Shown: positions 1-11,184 of the stretch, in pieces
Layout: every line of letters starts with the position of its first letter
Position numbering within the stretch: position 1 is the stretch's first letter
Source of the DNA: CAVOOW01 sp963697675
GTDB taxonomy: Bacteria > Actinomycetota > Actinomycetes > JACCUZ01
Length of the DNA stretch: 64,000 nucleotides
Reading direction: 5' to 3'
Assembly: GCA_963697675.1 (NCBI GenBank)
Contig: CAVOOW010000001.1
Span: 372,001-436,000 of the forward strand
Program-made: the position numbers and the translations under genes
The notes under the pieces: model-generated
Told to the model about the DNA's origin: nothing
The model's input: the letters and a program-made list of their open reading frames with translations, nothing else
The model's database searches: none

Positions 1-138
1 CCGGTCAGCCAGGCCATCAGGCTGTTCGGCGAGCGGCACGTCGCCGCCGGCACCTCGAGCGCCGAGAACGACATCCCGACCGGTCTGCGGACCGATCGCC
101 GCAGCGGCCTGCTGCGCCGGAGGGCCAAGACGACATGA
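1..138 (+). CDS. tadZ: C-terminal end of a TadZ/CpaE-like pilus ATPase (partial)
   Basis: The first 45 codons are the end of a protein that starts before the window. The segment PVSQAIRLFGE followed by a basic tail (RRSGLLRRRAK) is like the C-terminus of CpaE/TadZ, the MinD-related ATPase that places the Tad pilus machine at the membrane. The stop lies 10 bases before the start of the tadA-like ATPase, the usual cpaE-cpaF order. Only this tail is visible, so the assignment rests on context and a short match. Confidence 0.55.
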   Translation, partial: PVSQAIRLFGERHVAAGTSSAENDIPTGLRTDRRSGLLRRRAKTT

Positions 139-148
139 GCAAGACCGG

Positions 149-1533
<1,385 letters not shown>

Positions 1534-1537
<4 letters not shown>

Positions 1538-3488
1538 CGCGGCGGGTCCAGTGGATCGCGCTGTGCGGCGTACTCGCCGCGGGTCTGTCACTGCTCGCAA
1601 GCCCCGCCTCCGCCGACACGACCGGCAAGATCGTCGGCAAGGAGAACGCACGGCCGCACACTGAGCATCACGTTCCAGGCCAACGGCCTCGCCGAAGACG
1701 CGACGATCGACCCTGAGTCGGTGATGGTGACCGTCGACGGCCGATCACTGCCGTCGACGACCGAGCCGCTGTCGACGACGGCGACCAAGCGCACGCGCCA
1801 TCCTCGCCTTCGACAACAGCAAGAGCATGGGACGACCAGCTCGCCGACGCCAAGTCGGCGGCCAAGGTGTTCCTCGGCAACCTGCCCGCCGACGTCATGG
1901 TCGGTCTGGTCACCTTCGGCGCAGACGGCAACCGCAGGACGTCGACCCGACGACGACCGACCAGGCGGTGGTCGCGCAAGCGATCGACGCAGCTGCAGCA
2001 TCGACTCCACGAAGGGCACGGCGCTGTACGACGGCGTCGCGCTGGCGCTCGACATGGCGGGCACGGAAGGTGCCCGTTCCGTGCTCACTCCTGACTGACG
2101 GCAACAACAAGGCAGCAGCGTCAACACCTTGGACGACGCCGTCGCGCGGTGCAGGCCTCGGGTGCCGCGCTCGATGCCGTCTACATCGGCGACGATCCGA
2201 CCCCACCGCTAGGTCTCATGACCCTGGTCGACGGCGCCGACGGCAGCGTTGTGAACCCGCGAGCCTGCCGAGCTCGCCTCCGTGTTCGTGGACGCCGCGC
2301 GGGCGATCACCAGCCAGGTGCAGATCAAGGTGCCAGTGCCCGGTGCGGCTGGCGGGCAAGTCGGCCGACGTCACCGTCACCGCCATGGCGGGTGGCCTGC
2401 CGATCTCGGACACCGCGACGAACGACTTCCCGAAGCTGGCCGCCAGGCCAGGGCGCTTCGGTCCGCAGGCGGTCAAGCCGAGCACGCCGTTGGTCTCGGA
2501 CTCGCTGCTGCCGGTGGCCTACGGGGCTTTGTTCCTCGGCCTGCTGATCATCCTGGCCATCGCCTTCACCGGGCGGGACGTCACCGACCGCAAGCAAGGT
2601 CGGGTTCGTCGCCGGCTGTCCTTCTACACCCTCACCGGCCGCCCGGCGGCACGGCGCGGGGACACCACCACGGCGCTGGGCAACAGCCAGGTCGCCCGCT
2701 CCGCGGTGGAGCTGGCCGGGCGGGTCGTTCAGCGGCGCGACCTCGAGAGTGACCTCGGCCGGCGACTGGAGTCGGCCGGCGTCCCGTTGCGCGCGGCGGA
2801 GTGGATGCTCATCCACATCGGCGTGGCGTTGAGCCTCTCGTTCCTCCTGCTGCTCGTCTCGGGCGGTGCCATCCTCCCGACCGTTGTCGGGCTCGTCATC
2901 GGCGTGACCGCGCCGTGGTTCTACCTCAGCTACAAGGAGTCACGCCGAACGTCCGCCTTCCTCGGGCAGCTGCCGGACACCCTCCAGCTCGTGGCCGGCA
3001 GCCTGTCAGCCGGCTACTCGATGGCGCAGGCCATCGACACCGTGGTGCGGGAAGGGCAGCAGCCGATCACCGGCGAGTTCAACCGGGCCCTGATCGAGGC
3101 GCGTCTCGGAGTTCCGATCGAGGACGCGCTGGAGGGTGTCGCGACGCGGATGCAGAGCAAGGACTTCGCCTGGGTCGTGATGGCGGTCCGCATCCAGCGC
3201 GAGGTCGGCGGCAACCTGGCAGAGCTGTTGACGACCGTGGCAGGCACACTGCGCGAGCGTGAGCGGCTCCGCCGCCAGGTGCGAGTGCTCTCGGCCGAGG
3301 GTCGGCTGTCGGCCTGGATCCTCGGCATCCTGCCGCCTGGCTTCGCCCTCTACCTCCTGCTGGTGCGCCCGGAGTACCTCAAACCGCTCGTGACCGACCC
3401 GCTCGGCTGGCTGATGATCGGCGTCGGTGTCGTGCTGCTCGTGGTCGGCGCGCTGTGGATGACCAAGGCCGTCAAGGTGGAGGTCTGA
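1534..3488 (+). pseudogene. tadB: VWA domain-TadB fusion (type II secretion F family), many frameshifts
   Basis: A fused protein common in actinobacterial tad loci: signal peptide (ALCGVLAAGLSLLASPASA), extracytoplasmic von Willebrand A domain, one membrane segment, then the TadB-type T2SSF inner-membrane platform domain. The VWA MIDAS motif DNSKS is readable near 1815-1830 and LTDGNN near 2090-2105. From about 2350 to the stop a single frame holds the TM segment (LFLGLLIILAIAF) and the full TadB domain. Between about 1655 and 2345 the conserved reading jumps frame at least seven times. The gene is therefore either a pseudogene or a stretch of poor sequence; the intact second half and clean neighbours favour sequence error. 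If real, pili would lack a working platform protein. Confidence 0.8.
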
Positions 3489-3489
3489 C

Positions 3490-4433
3490 ATGGACTCCAC
3501 GCTGGCGCTCGCTCTCGGCCTGGCCGCCATCTTCGTCGCGCTGACGCTCGCCCTGCTGACTCTCGGCACGGCCACCTCCGAGCGTCGGCAGGTCGGTCGC
3601 TCACTCGCCGCCGTGAACGCCCTGCATGCGGCGCCGTCGGCGTTTCAGCAGGAGCTGAACAAGCCCTTCGCCGAACGGGTCCTCGATCCTGGGATGGCCC
3701 GGCTCTCCCGGCTCGGACGACGCCTGACCCGCGAGGACCAGCTGGCCCGCATCCGGCACCGGCTCGAGCTGGCCGGGAACCCGCCGCAGTGGGACGTCGA
3801 CCGGGTCGTCGCGCTGAAGGTGCTCGGCCTCGTCGCGGGGCTGCTGGTCGGCGTCGCCCTGCCGGTGCTCCTGGGCGCCAGCGCCCTGCCCATCATCGGG
3901 ATCGCCGCACTGTTCGGCGTCGGCGGCTATCTTCGCCCCGAACATGCTCATCTACCAGCTCGGCTACAACCGCACCGAGCAGGTGCGCCGCGACCTGCCC
4001 GACGCACTCGACCTGCTCACCATCTCCGTCGAGGCCGGACTGGCGTTCGACGCGGGGCTGTCGCAGGTGGCGCGCAACACCACCGGCCCGCTCGCCGAGG
4101 AGTTCTTCCGCGTCCTGCAGGAGATGCAGATCGGTCTGGGCCGCGCCGAGGCGATGCGTTCGCTCGGCGAGCGCACCGACCTGCCCGAGCTGCGCGCCTT
4201 CGTGACCGTCGATGGTGCAGGCCGACGCCTTCGGCATCCCGATCGCCCAGGTGCTGCGCGTGCAGGCCCGGGAGCTGCGCATCAAGCGCACCCAGCGGGC
4301 CGAGGAGCTGGCCCAGAAGGTGCCGGTGAAGATCCTGTTCCCACTGATCTTCTGCATCCTGCCCGCACTGTTCGTCGTGGTCATCGGGCCGGCGGCCATC
4401 CAGATCTTCCACTCCTTCGGCGACCGGCTCTGA
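3490..4433 (+). CDS. tadC: Tad pilus platform protein TadC (two single-base frameshifts)
   Basis: Second T2SSF-family inner-membrane platform protein, paired with TadB. It has an N-terminal TM, a basic linker, a TM pair near 3825-3935, the cytoplasmic bundle (RRDLPDALDLLTISVEAGLA) and C-terminal TMs ending in IQIFHSFGDRL. One extra base near 3932 (GGY, then FAPNMLIYQ resumes in the next frame) and another near 4209 (before SMVQADAFG) break the frame. Removing one base at each restores a protein of about 313 residues, the family length. It starts one base after the tadB stop. Confidence 0.85.
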
Positions 4434-4434
4434 C

Positions 4435-5021
4435 GTGACCGAAGCCGACGAGGAGTCACTCGCGGGCGCTGCGGACGCCGCGTCGCTCGTACGACAACTC
4501 GCTGCCTCGGTGCACGAGCTCTACGGCGTGCGTGAGACGGCCGAGGTCGTGGTCGCCGACGCCGTCGAACGGACCGCCGCCGACGCCGGCGCCCTGCTGG
4601 TGCCGGACAGCGGGCGATGGCGCGTCGCCGCGGGCATCGGCCTGCGTCCTCTCGAGCACCGCTACGAGCTCCACTCGGACTCGTGGCTGGTCGACGAGAT
4701 CGCCCGGGGCTATCGCGGCGCGATCATCGAGAACACCGACGTCGCCCGCAGCCCGTTGCACGGAGCCCCGCTGGCCAGCAGGCGACACCTGCTCGCGGTG
4801 CCCGTGCCCACTGTCGAAGGGCTGCTGCTCGTGGCCCGCAACGACGACCCGGCGTTCACCGAGGACGATGTCCTGGTGCTGGCCCGGGTCGGCCAGGAGG
4901 CCGCGCCGTTGCTGTCCGCGGCCCTGGACACTCGCGCGTTGGCCCGTGCCATGTGGAGTTCAGCGACGTGCCGGCGCTGCAGGACGGGCCGGAGTCCCGC
5001 GACGGATCCGGCCTTGGCTGA
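4435..5021 (+). CDS. GAF-domain protein (frameshifted)
   Basis: Starts with GTG one base after the tadC stop. The N-terminal 175 residues read as a single GAF-type sensor domain (ALLVPDSGRWRVAAGIGL, then HLLAVPVPTVEGLLLVARND). The frame shifts near 4955, after which a short tail (EFSDVPALQDGPESRD) runs to a stop at 5021. It looks like the receptor-only partner of the sensor kinase that follows. The ligand cannot be told. It could also be the N-terminal part of that kinase if the broken region 4950-5110 hides a continuous frame. Confidence 0.6.
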
Positions 5022-5062
5022 CGGGCGTCGGCGGCTCGGCGACACGCGGGCAGACGCCCGAA

Positions 5063-6703
5063 ATGCCGGTGGTGCGCAAGCGACCTGCCCGGGTGTGGGA
5101 GCGTCACCTGCATGCGGGCGTACCTGAAGACCAGCGAGTTCACCGTCGGGCAGGTGATCATCAGCGTCCGAGTGGTCCTGCTGGTGCATCTGCTGCTCGG
5201 TCACCCTGGTCGACCGGCGGGACCTCGCCGCCATGGTCGTCGTGGCACTGCTCGTGCTGGTTGCCCTCGCCGCGTCCGCCCCCGTGACGCAGGCGGCGCT
5301 GGTACCGTGCCCAGCCGGTCGCCGAGGCCGTTGCCGCCTGCCTGCTGATGATGGCGCTGGACCCGCTTCCAGAGGTCGATGCTGCCCTACCTGATCGCAC
5401 CGGCGCTGGCCGCGGGGCTGCGGTCCGGCTTCGCGACGGCAGTGACCGCTTCCGGGCTGGCCACGCGACCCTGCTGCTCGGCCACCTGTTCGGCATCGCG
5501 GACCCAGTGCCCGGCCGACCGTACCTCGCCGATCGTGAGGAACTGGACCCTGATCACCGCTGGCGGTCGGGCTGCTCGGCGGCTGGATCCATCGACTGCA
5601 GATTGCGTCCGGGACCACCCGAGAACGCGGCGTACGCGTCGGCGTACCGCCTCATCTCCCAGCTGCGGATGGTCTCCCGGCAGCTCTCCGGCGGTCTCGA
5701 CCCACTCACCCTCTCGGCGGGCCTGCTCGAAAACCTGCAGCGGTCGGTGCCGTTCGACCGGGGCGGGGTCTATGTACGGGCGTCCGGCGGGCGGCTCTCC
5801 CCACTCGCGGCCTTCGGCACGGACCGGCTGGACTGGGACGTCAGCAACCCGCTCTTCGACGAGGCGTGGGCGTCGAGCGCGCCGGTGCGGCAGAACCGGC
5901 CGCTGTCGCCCGCCGGGCTCTCCGGCAGCTCGGCGGCGGTGCCGCTGCAGATCGGCCTGCGCACCTTCGGCCTGGTGGCCGTCGAGAGGGAGAAGCCGTT
6001 CGACCCGGCGGAGCTGGCTCGGGCGACGACCTTGCTCGAGGAGCAGGCGCTGCGGCTCGAGACGGCGCTGCTGTTCAGCGAGGTGCGCACCCTGGCCACC
6101 GCCGAGGAGCGCCGCCGGCTGGCACGCGAGATCCACGACGGCATCGCCCAGGAGCTCGCGTCGCTCGGCTATGTGGTCGACGACCTGGCTGCGCGAGCCC
6201 GATATCTGCCCGACCTCGAGGTCGACCTGCGGGCGCTGCGCAGCGAGCTCACCCGGGTCATCACCGAGCTCCGTCTGTCGATCTTCGACCTGCGCAGCGA
6301 CGTGCAGACCACCATCGGCCTCGGCACGGCCCTGTCCGACTACGTGCGTCAGGTCGGCGTGAGCTCGAACTTCACCGTGCACCTCGTCCTCGACGAGGCT
6401 CCGACCCGGCTTCCCGTCGATGCCGAGACCGAGCTCCTGCGGATCGCCCAGGAGGCCATCACCAACGCCCGCAAGCACGCAAATGCGGAGAACCTCTGGG
6501 TGACCTGCATGGTGAATCCCCCGCGGGCCACGCTGCGGATCGAGGACGACGGCGGCGGGCTCGGCAAGCCACGGAACGACAGTTTCGGGCTCGAGGTCAT
6601 GCGCGAACGCGCCGAGCGCGTAGGGGCGCGGCTGACCGTCCAGAACAGGGAAGACGGGGGCACGACCGTCGAGGTCACGCTCGGCGCCCGAAATGACGGG
6701 TAA
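5063..6703 (+). CDS. Membrane sensor histidine kinase, NarL-partner type (frameshifted N-terminus)
   Basis: HisKA_3/HATPase sensor kinase. The N-terminal half, about 5063-5640, is hydrophobic in shifting frames (GQVIISVRVVLL, AAMVVVALLVLVALAASA, YLIAPALAAGL, VGLLGGWIHRL), consistent with a membrane-spanning sensor broken by several indels. From about 5640 the frame is clean: a GAF-like domain (SVPFDRGGVYVRASGG), the phosphoacceptor box REIHDGIAQ near 6126-6153, N box EAITNARKHA, and G box EDDGGGLG. The next gene is its response regulator, overlapping or abutting, so the two form a cognate pair. Position next to tadABC and the pilins suggests control of piliation, but that is inference. Start uncertain. 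Confidence 0.8.
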
Positions 6704-6713
6704 GGTTGCCGCC

Positions 6714-7358
6714 GTGACCATCTCCATCGTCCTCGTCGACGATCACGAACTGATCCGGCAGGGACTGCGACGCGCGTTCGAGCGCACGGGAGACTTCACC
6801 GTGGTCGGCGAGGCGGGATCGGTCGCGGAAGCGTTGCGCATCGTCGCCGAGCACACCCCCAACGTCGTCATCTTCGACGTCCGGCTGCCCGACGGCAGCG
6901 GTCTCGACGCCGCCCGCAAGGTGCGCGAGGGCAACCCCACCATGGGCATCGTGGTGCTGACCATGTACGCGGGTGACGACCAGCTCTTCGGCGCACTCGA
7001 GGCCGGGGCATCGGCTTTCGTGCCCAAGGACGCCCCGGCCGACGACGTGATCGCCGCTGCCCGGCACGCGGCCGTGTCGCCGCGCGCGTTCACCGCCAAC
7101 GACCTGGCCGGCGCGATGCAGCGCCGCCTGTCACCGACCGGACCCCAGCTGAGCCCGCGTGAGCGTGAAGTGCTGGGCCTGCTGGCCGAGGGACTCGGTG
7201 TCGCGGCCATCTCCAAGCAGCTGTTCATCAGCGAGTCGACGACCAAGACCCACATCTCGAAGGTCTACGAAAAGCTCGGCGCCGGAAACCGCGCCCAGGC
7301 ACTGATGACGGCCATGCGGCTGGGCCTGATCGCCAATCCTGCGGACCAGCACCGCTAA
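6714..7358 (+). CDS. NarL/FixJ-family response regulator
   Basis: Two-domain regulator: receiver domain with acidic pocket VDDHE and phospho-acceptor Asp at about residue 55 (VIFDVRLPDG), and a C-terminal LuxR-type helix-turn-helix (LSPREREVLGLLAEG, then KTHISKVYEKLG). About 214 residues, typical. The GTG at 6714 is preferred because GGTAAGG lies just upstream; an in-frame ATG at 6693 would overlap the kinase by 11 bases. It receives phosphate from the preceding kinase and probably acts on promoters of the pilin or tad genes. Confidence 0.92.
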   Translation: MTISIVLVDDHELIRQGLRRAFERTGDFTVVGEAGSVAEALRIVAEHTPNVVIFDVRLPDGSGLDAARKVREGNPTMGIVVLTMYAGDDQLFGALEAGASAFVPKDAPADDVIAAARHAAVSPRAFTANDLAGAMQRRLSPTGPQLSPREREVLGLLAEGLGVAAISKQLFISESTTKTHISKVYEKLGAGNRAQALMTAMRLGLIANPADQHR

Positions 7359-7514
7359 GTGTCCGATTTATCCTAGTTTGACGTCTAGGGTCATCATCCG
7401 TTCGGTGGACACAAACCTGACCAGGCGAGCGATATGCCTAGACCCCCTCACGCACCGATCCTTAGTGATGAAGCACTGTGCTCGAACGGGCGCAGTAGTC
7501 GTGTCGGTCCAGCC

Positions 7515-7520
7515 GGAGGT
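7515..7520 (+). promoter_or_regulatory. Shine-Dalgarno site that sets the first Flp pilin start
   Basis: GGAGGT lies seven bases before the ATG at 7528 and only one base before the ATG at 7522, so 7528 is the better start. The longer in-frame upstream reading is not needed. Confidence 0.7.
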
Positions 7521-7527
7521 CATGTCC

Positions 7528-7734
7528 ATGCTTTCCTACATCCGCAAGGTCGCCGACGTCCGCAAGGATGAAGGCGCCTCCGCTGTCGAATACGGTCTGC
7601 TCGTTGCCGCTATCGCGGCTCTCATCGTGATCATCGTGTTCGCGCTCGGCGGTCTCGTGAAGGGCATCTTCAAGGACACCTGCGACAAGATCAAGTCTGG
7701 CGCCACCTCGGTGTCGGCAACCTGCAACCAGTGA
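7528..7734 (+). CDS. flp: Flp/Fap-type pilin subunit 1
   Basis: A 68-residue class IVb pilin, the structural subunit exported and assembled by the Tad machine. A short basic leader (MLSYIRKVADVRKDEG) precedes the expected prepilin cleavage after Gly. The mature start ASAVEYGLL has the conserved Glu at +5 and Tyr after it, and one hydrophobic helix (VAAIAALIVIIVFALGGLV) follows. The C-terminal domain has two Cys (TCDKIK, ATCNQ) that could form a disulfide. It follows the two-component regulator and precedes a second pilin gene. No prepilin peptidase is visible in the window. Confidence 0.92.
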   Translation: MLSYIRKVADVRKDEGASAVEYGLLVAAIAALIVIIVFALGGLVKGIFKDTCDKIKSGATSVSATCNQ

Positions 7735-7850
7735 CGCAGACCTGCAACGTCTGACATCGCTTAGAGTCAGGTTCCACCCCATCTCATAGCAAAACCCCCA
7801 GCCCCCGGGCCCCGCCACCGGGACCTCGGCAACAGCTCAGGAGACATCAC

Positions 7851-8042
7851 GTGACCAGGCGGTCGAACCGACGCGACGACGAGGGTGCCTCGGCCGTCGA
7901 GTACGGGCTGATCGTCTTCGCCATCGCCGCGCTCATCACCATCGCGGTTGTCTCGTTCGGTGGGGCCGTCAAGGGCCTGTTCCAGGGGTCCTGCGACTCG
8001 ATCAAGGCTGGAACGCAGTCGTCGGCCTCCTGCGGCCCGTGA
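7851..8042 (+). CDS. flp: Flp/Fap-type pilin subunit 2
   Basis: A 63-residue paralog of the preceding pilin: basic leader (MTRRSNRRDDEG), mature ASAVEYGLIV with Glu +5, a single hydrophobic helix and a tail with two Cys (GSCDSIK, SASCGP). GTG start with GGAG about ten bases upstream. The mature N-termini of the two pilins are nearly identical, while leader, helix centre and tail differ. This suggests gene duplication with specialisation, such as major and minor subunit. Confidence 0.9.
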   Translation: MTRRSNRRDDEGASAVEYGLIVFAIAALITIAVVSFGGAVKGLFQGSCDSIKAGTQSSASCGP

Positions 8043-8079
8043 GCCCGTCGCTAGGACCTTGATCCTCGCTTGCGTGCTC

Positions 8080-9586
8080 ATGGCTGCGATCGACGACCAT
8101 CGCCCGGTGACCGAGGCGGCGACCGAGCAACCGGCTGACCGTGCGCCTGCGGGGCCGGGGCCGCTGCCATCGTCTCGCCGTCACCCGCTCACCAGCACGA
8201 TCCCGCTGTGGCGGTTGCTCGCGATCGTCGCTGCTGTGGGCGGCGTGCTGCTGGCCACCCGGCCGTTGACCGACCCCGACATCTGGTGGCACGTCCGGCT
8301 CGGCGACCTGATCCGCCAGTCCGGCGTGCCGCATCGGGAGCTCTGGTCCTATCCGATCCTGGGTGATCCCTGGCACCCCACCGCCTGGCTCACCGACGTC
8401 CTGCTGTCGTTCCTTCACGCGGCGGGCGGCTGGCGCGCGATCGTCCTGTTCAAAGTGGTGCTGGCTGCCGCAATCCTGGCGACGCTCTACCGGCAGGTTG
8501 TCCCACGCGCTCGGGCCGAGATCAGCTCCGTCGTCTTCGTGACCGCCGTGGCCTGCATGGGGTTCTTCTTCAGCGAGCGTCCGCAGATGTTCAGTCTCCT
8601 ACTGGTCCTGCTGGTCGGTCCGTGGGCCGTTCGCCTCGCCACGACTGGTCAGTGGCGGGCGTGGCCGTGGGTGGCGATCACCTATCTGTGGTGCAACCTG
8701 CATGGCTGGTGGGTGCTCGGGCCGGCGCTGCTGGGGCTTGCCGCGGTCTCTTGGGCGGCGCAGAGTCGCTTCTCGCGTTCATCCCTGGTCACGTTGGGGA
8801 AGGCAGCAGTCACCGGCGTGCTCGCCGTCCTCGCCACGATGGCGACGCCCGTCGGACCTGCGTTGACCTTTCAGCCGCTCGCGGTGCACGCGATCGCCCC
8901 GGAGATCACCGAATGGCAGCCGACCTCGCTGCTGGGCAATGCCCCGCTGGGCTATGCCGTGCTGTTGCTCATCCTCGTGGTGAGCTGGGCGGTGGCGCCG
9001 CCCAAGCAGATCGGCCTGCTGGTGTTCTGCCTCGGTGCCATCGCCTTCTCGTTCGTGGCGGTGCGCAACGTGGGGCCTGTCACGCTGCTGCTGGCCCCGA
9101 TCGTCGCGCAGGCCGCCGGCGCGGCGTTCGGGCCGCGGCTGGACCGGCGCCCGCCCAGCCTGGTTCCCGCTCTGGGTCGGGGTGGCGGTCGGCACCGTGA
9201 CCGCTGCCCTGGTGGCGACTGCAGCGTTCGCCCGACCCGCGGTCGAACCGACGATCCCCTGGCGGATCGTGCACCAGCTCGACGCGTTGCCCGGCCCGAA
9301 GCACGTGGTGGCCGACTTCCTGCTCAGCGGTGTCATCACGGGCGAGGCTCGCTCGGCCTCCGTGGCGATGGACACCCGCGTGGACAACTACTCCGCCTCC
9401 TACGCGCATCGATACCTGGCCATGCTGGAGATGGGCAACCACTGGGAGCGAACCTTCGACCAGGCCGATCCCGACTATGTGGTGCTGGTCACCGAGAGCG
9501 GGCTGCGGCAGTACCTGCAGAACGACAGGCACTGGGTGCTCATGACCCGCGACAACGGTTTCGTCCTGCTGCGTCCGCCGAACTGA
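8080..9586 (+). CDS. Polytopic membrane protein of unknown function (one frameshift)
   Basis: About 500 residues with around ten hydrophobic segments. A loop near the N-terminus carries DPDIWWHVRLGD followed by aromatic and His residues, and a soluble C-terminal part of about 140 residues (DYVVLVTESGLRQYLQ) ends the protein. The layout (acidic motif in the first loop, many TMs, C-terminal soluble domain) is like GT-C glycosyltransferase-type membrane proteins, but no family signature is certain. One extra base near 9160 splits the reading; removing it joins both parts. ATG 8080 chosen; GTG 8074 is an alternative. The next gene is a mannosyltransferase in convergent orientation. Confidence 0.7.
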
Positions 9587-9654
9587 CCGGCAGCTTCTGT
9601 GAGCGCCGCCGCAGTCGAGCTCCGCTCTGTTCAGCTCTGCAGCAGGGCTTCGAG

Positions 9655-10788
9655 TCAGCCGTGCAGCAGGGCTGCGAGCCCTTCGGCAAGGTCGTCCCAG
9701 CGCCAGCGTTGCTCCACCCAGCGCCGCCCCCACTCCCCCATCTCCCGCGCCAGCTTGCGGTCGAGCAGCAGCGTCGACACCCGGTCGGCGATCTCGACGG
9801 CGGCGCGCCCGTCGACGACGTACCCCGTGACGCCGTCCTGCACCGCGTCAGGAGCGCCTCCCGAGTCACCGGCCACCACCGGCAGCCCGCAGGCTGACGC
9901 CTCGAGGTAGACGATGCCGAGGCCCTCGACCTCGAAGCCCGCCTTGCGGGTGCGAGTCGGCATGCAGAACACGTCGCCGGCCGCGAAGTAGGCGGGCGTG
10001 TCCACCCACGGCTTCGCACCGGTGAAGGCGACGTCGCCGCGCAGGTCGAGCTTGTCGACGAGCTTCTCGAGATCGCCGCGCTGCGGACCGTCGCCGACGA
10101 TGAGCACGGCTGCGTCGGGCACCCGCCGGTGGATCAGCGGCAACGACCGGATCAACATGTCCTGGCCCTTGCGCGCGACCAGTCGTGACACACACACGAC
10201 CACGGGCCGGTCGCCGAGCCCGTAGGCGGCCCGCACGGCCGAACCGTCGACTCCCGGGTGGAACGCCTGGTCGTCGACGCCGGGTGTCAGCTGCACCATG
10301 CGCGCGCCCGCCTTCGCCGAGAGCGCCTTGGCGATGCGGTGCCGGGTGTAGGTGCCGAGGTAGGTGAGCACGTCGTTGGTGTCGCCGATGCGTCGCAACA
10401 TCGCCCGGGTTCCCGGCGTGCTGGCCCACCAGACCTCGTGCCCGTGCGTTGTCGCGACCGTTCGACGTACGCCGGCGCGGGACTTGAGCTTGTGCGCCAT
10501 CAGCCCCAAGGGTGCGGCGGCGCCGAACCACACCGACTCGCAGCCGATCTCGCGGGCGAGCTCGATCGAGCGTCGGGTGATCGCCGGCGTCGGCAGCATG
10601 ATCTTCGACGGGTCTCGCACGACGCGGAACGGGACGGTCGCGTCGAAGACCGCGTCGCCCGGCTGTCGGGCTGTGTGCACCACCACCTGGTCGGGCGGCA
10701 GCCGCCGGACCATCGACAGCACGAAGGACTCGATGCCCCCGACGCGCGGCGGGAAGTCGTTGGTCACGACGAGGGTGCGGCCAGCCAC
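9655..10788 (-). CDS. pimB: GT4 glycosyltransferase, PimB'-like phosphatidylinositol mannoside mannosyltransferase
   Basis: 377 residues with the GT-B fold. N-terminal NDFPPRVGGIESFV is the acceptor-side glycine-rich loop. VVCVSRLVARKGQDMLI opens the donor domain, and the E-x7-E-type site lies in EVEGLGIVYLEASACGLPVV. The sequence most resembles GDP-mannose-dependent PimB', which adds the second mannose to phosphatidylinositol mannosides on the inner membrane face. It could also be another mannosyltransferase of the same clade. It is intact and the start ATG at 10788 fits the family N-terminus. Confidence 0.82.
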   Translation of the reverse strand: MAGRTLVVTNDFPPRVGGIESFVLSMVRRLPPDQVVVHTARQPGDAVFDATVPFRVVRDPSKIMLPTPAITRRSIELAREIGCESVWFGAAAPLGLMAHKLKSRAGVRRTVATTHGHEVWWASTPGTRAMLRRIGDTNDVLTYLGTYTRHRIAKALSAKAGARMVQLTPGVDDQAFHPGVDGSAVRAAYGLGDRPVVVCVSRLVARKGQDMLIRSLPLIHRRVPDAAVLIVGDGPQRGDLEKLVDKLDLRGDVAFTGAKPWVDTPAYFAAGDVFCMPTRTRKAGFEVEGLGIVYLEASACGLPVVAGDSGGAPDAVQDGVTGYVVDGRAAVEIADRVSTLLLDRKLAREMGEWGRRWVEQRWRWDDLAEGLAALLHG

Positions 10789-10847
10789 GGTCGGGCAGCC
10801 TACGTGGCCCTAGTCCGGGCCCTCATCCGCCGCGCGCCGATCGCTGC

Positions 10848-11184
10848 TCATTCGCGCGCCCACCGTGGGTCAGGCTGCCAGGTCCCTGCGTCCCAGTCGG
10901 CGAGGTAGCCAGTCATCACTTCGAGCAGTTGCGCGTCGTCGAACTCGTCGGGCTCGCGAAGCTCGTCGTACTCGTTGTGCATGTCGATCGCGTACCAGAG
11001 CGTCGTCGAGCAAGGCTTCCAACACGAGGTCGTCGCAGCCTCCCGCCTCGATCCCATCGTTCCGCGCGTCAAGCAGCTGCTCGATGAAGTCGTGGGCTCC
11101 CAACTCCCCAGCCACGAAGCGGCGGGAGAGATCGAGCTCTTCCTGGGCCAGCCGGGCGCCCTCGACGGACACGTCAGCCACCAC
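10848..11184 (-). CDS. Colicin D-type immunity protein (one frameshift)
   Basis: A small acidic protein of about 111 residues immediately downstream of, and overlapping by 11 bases, the colicin D-like toxin gene. The first part (LDLSRRFVAGELGAHDFIEQ) and the second (YAIDMHNEYDELREPDEFDD) match the layout of the Colicin_immun family: amphipathic helices, an acidic D/E-rich stretch and a conserved Tyr-Asp-rich helix. An extra base near 11010 shifts the frame; deleting one C gives a continuous reading. It would bind and neutralise the tRNase domain in the producer. Family by similarity and position, not tested. GTG 11184 or 11181 may be the start. Confidence 0.7.

Noticed and set aside
5387..6727. 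446-residue minus-strand frame opposite the sensor kinase
   Set aside because: The plus strand carries H, N and G boxes of a kinase; the minus frame is a shadow.
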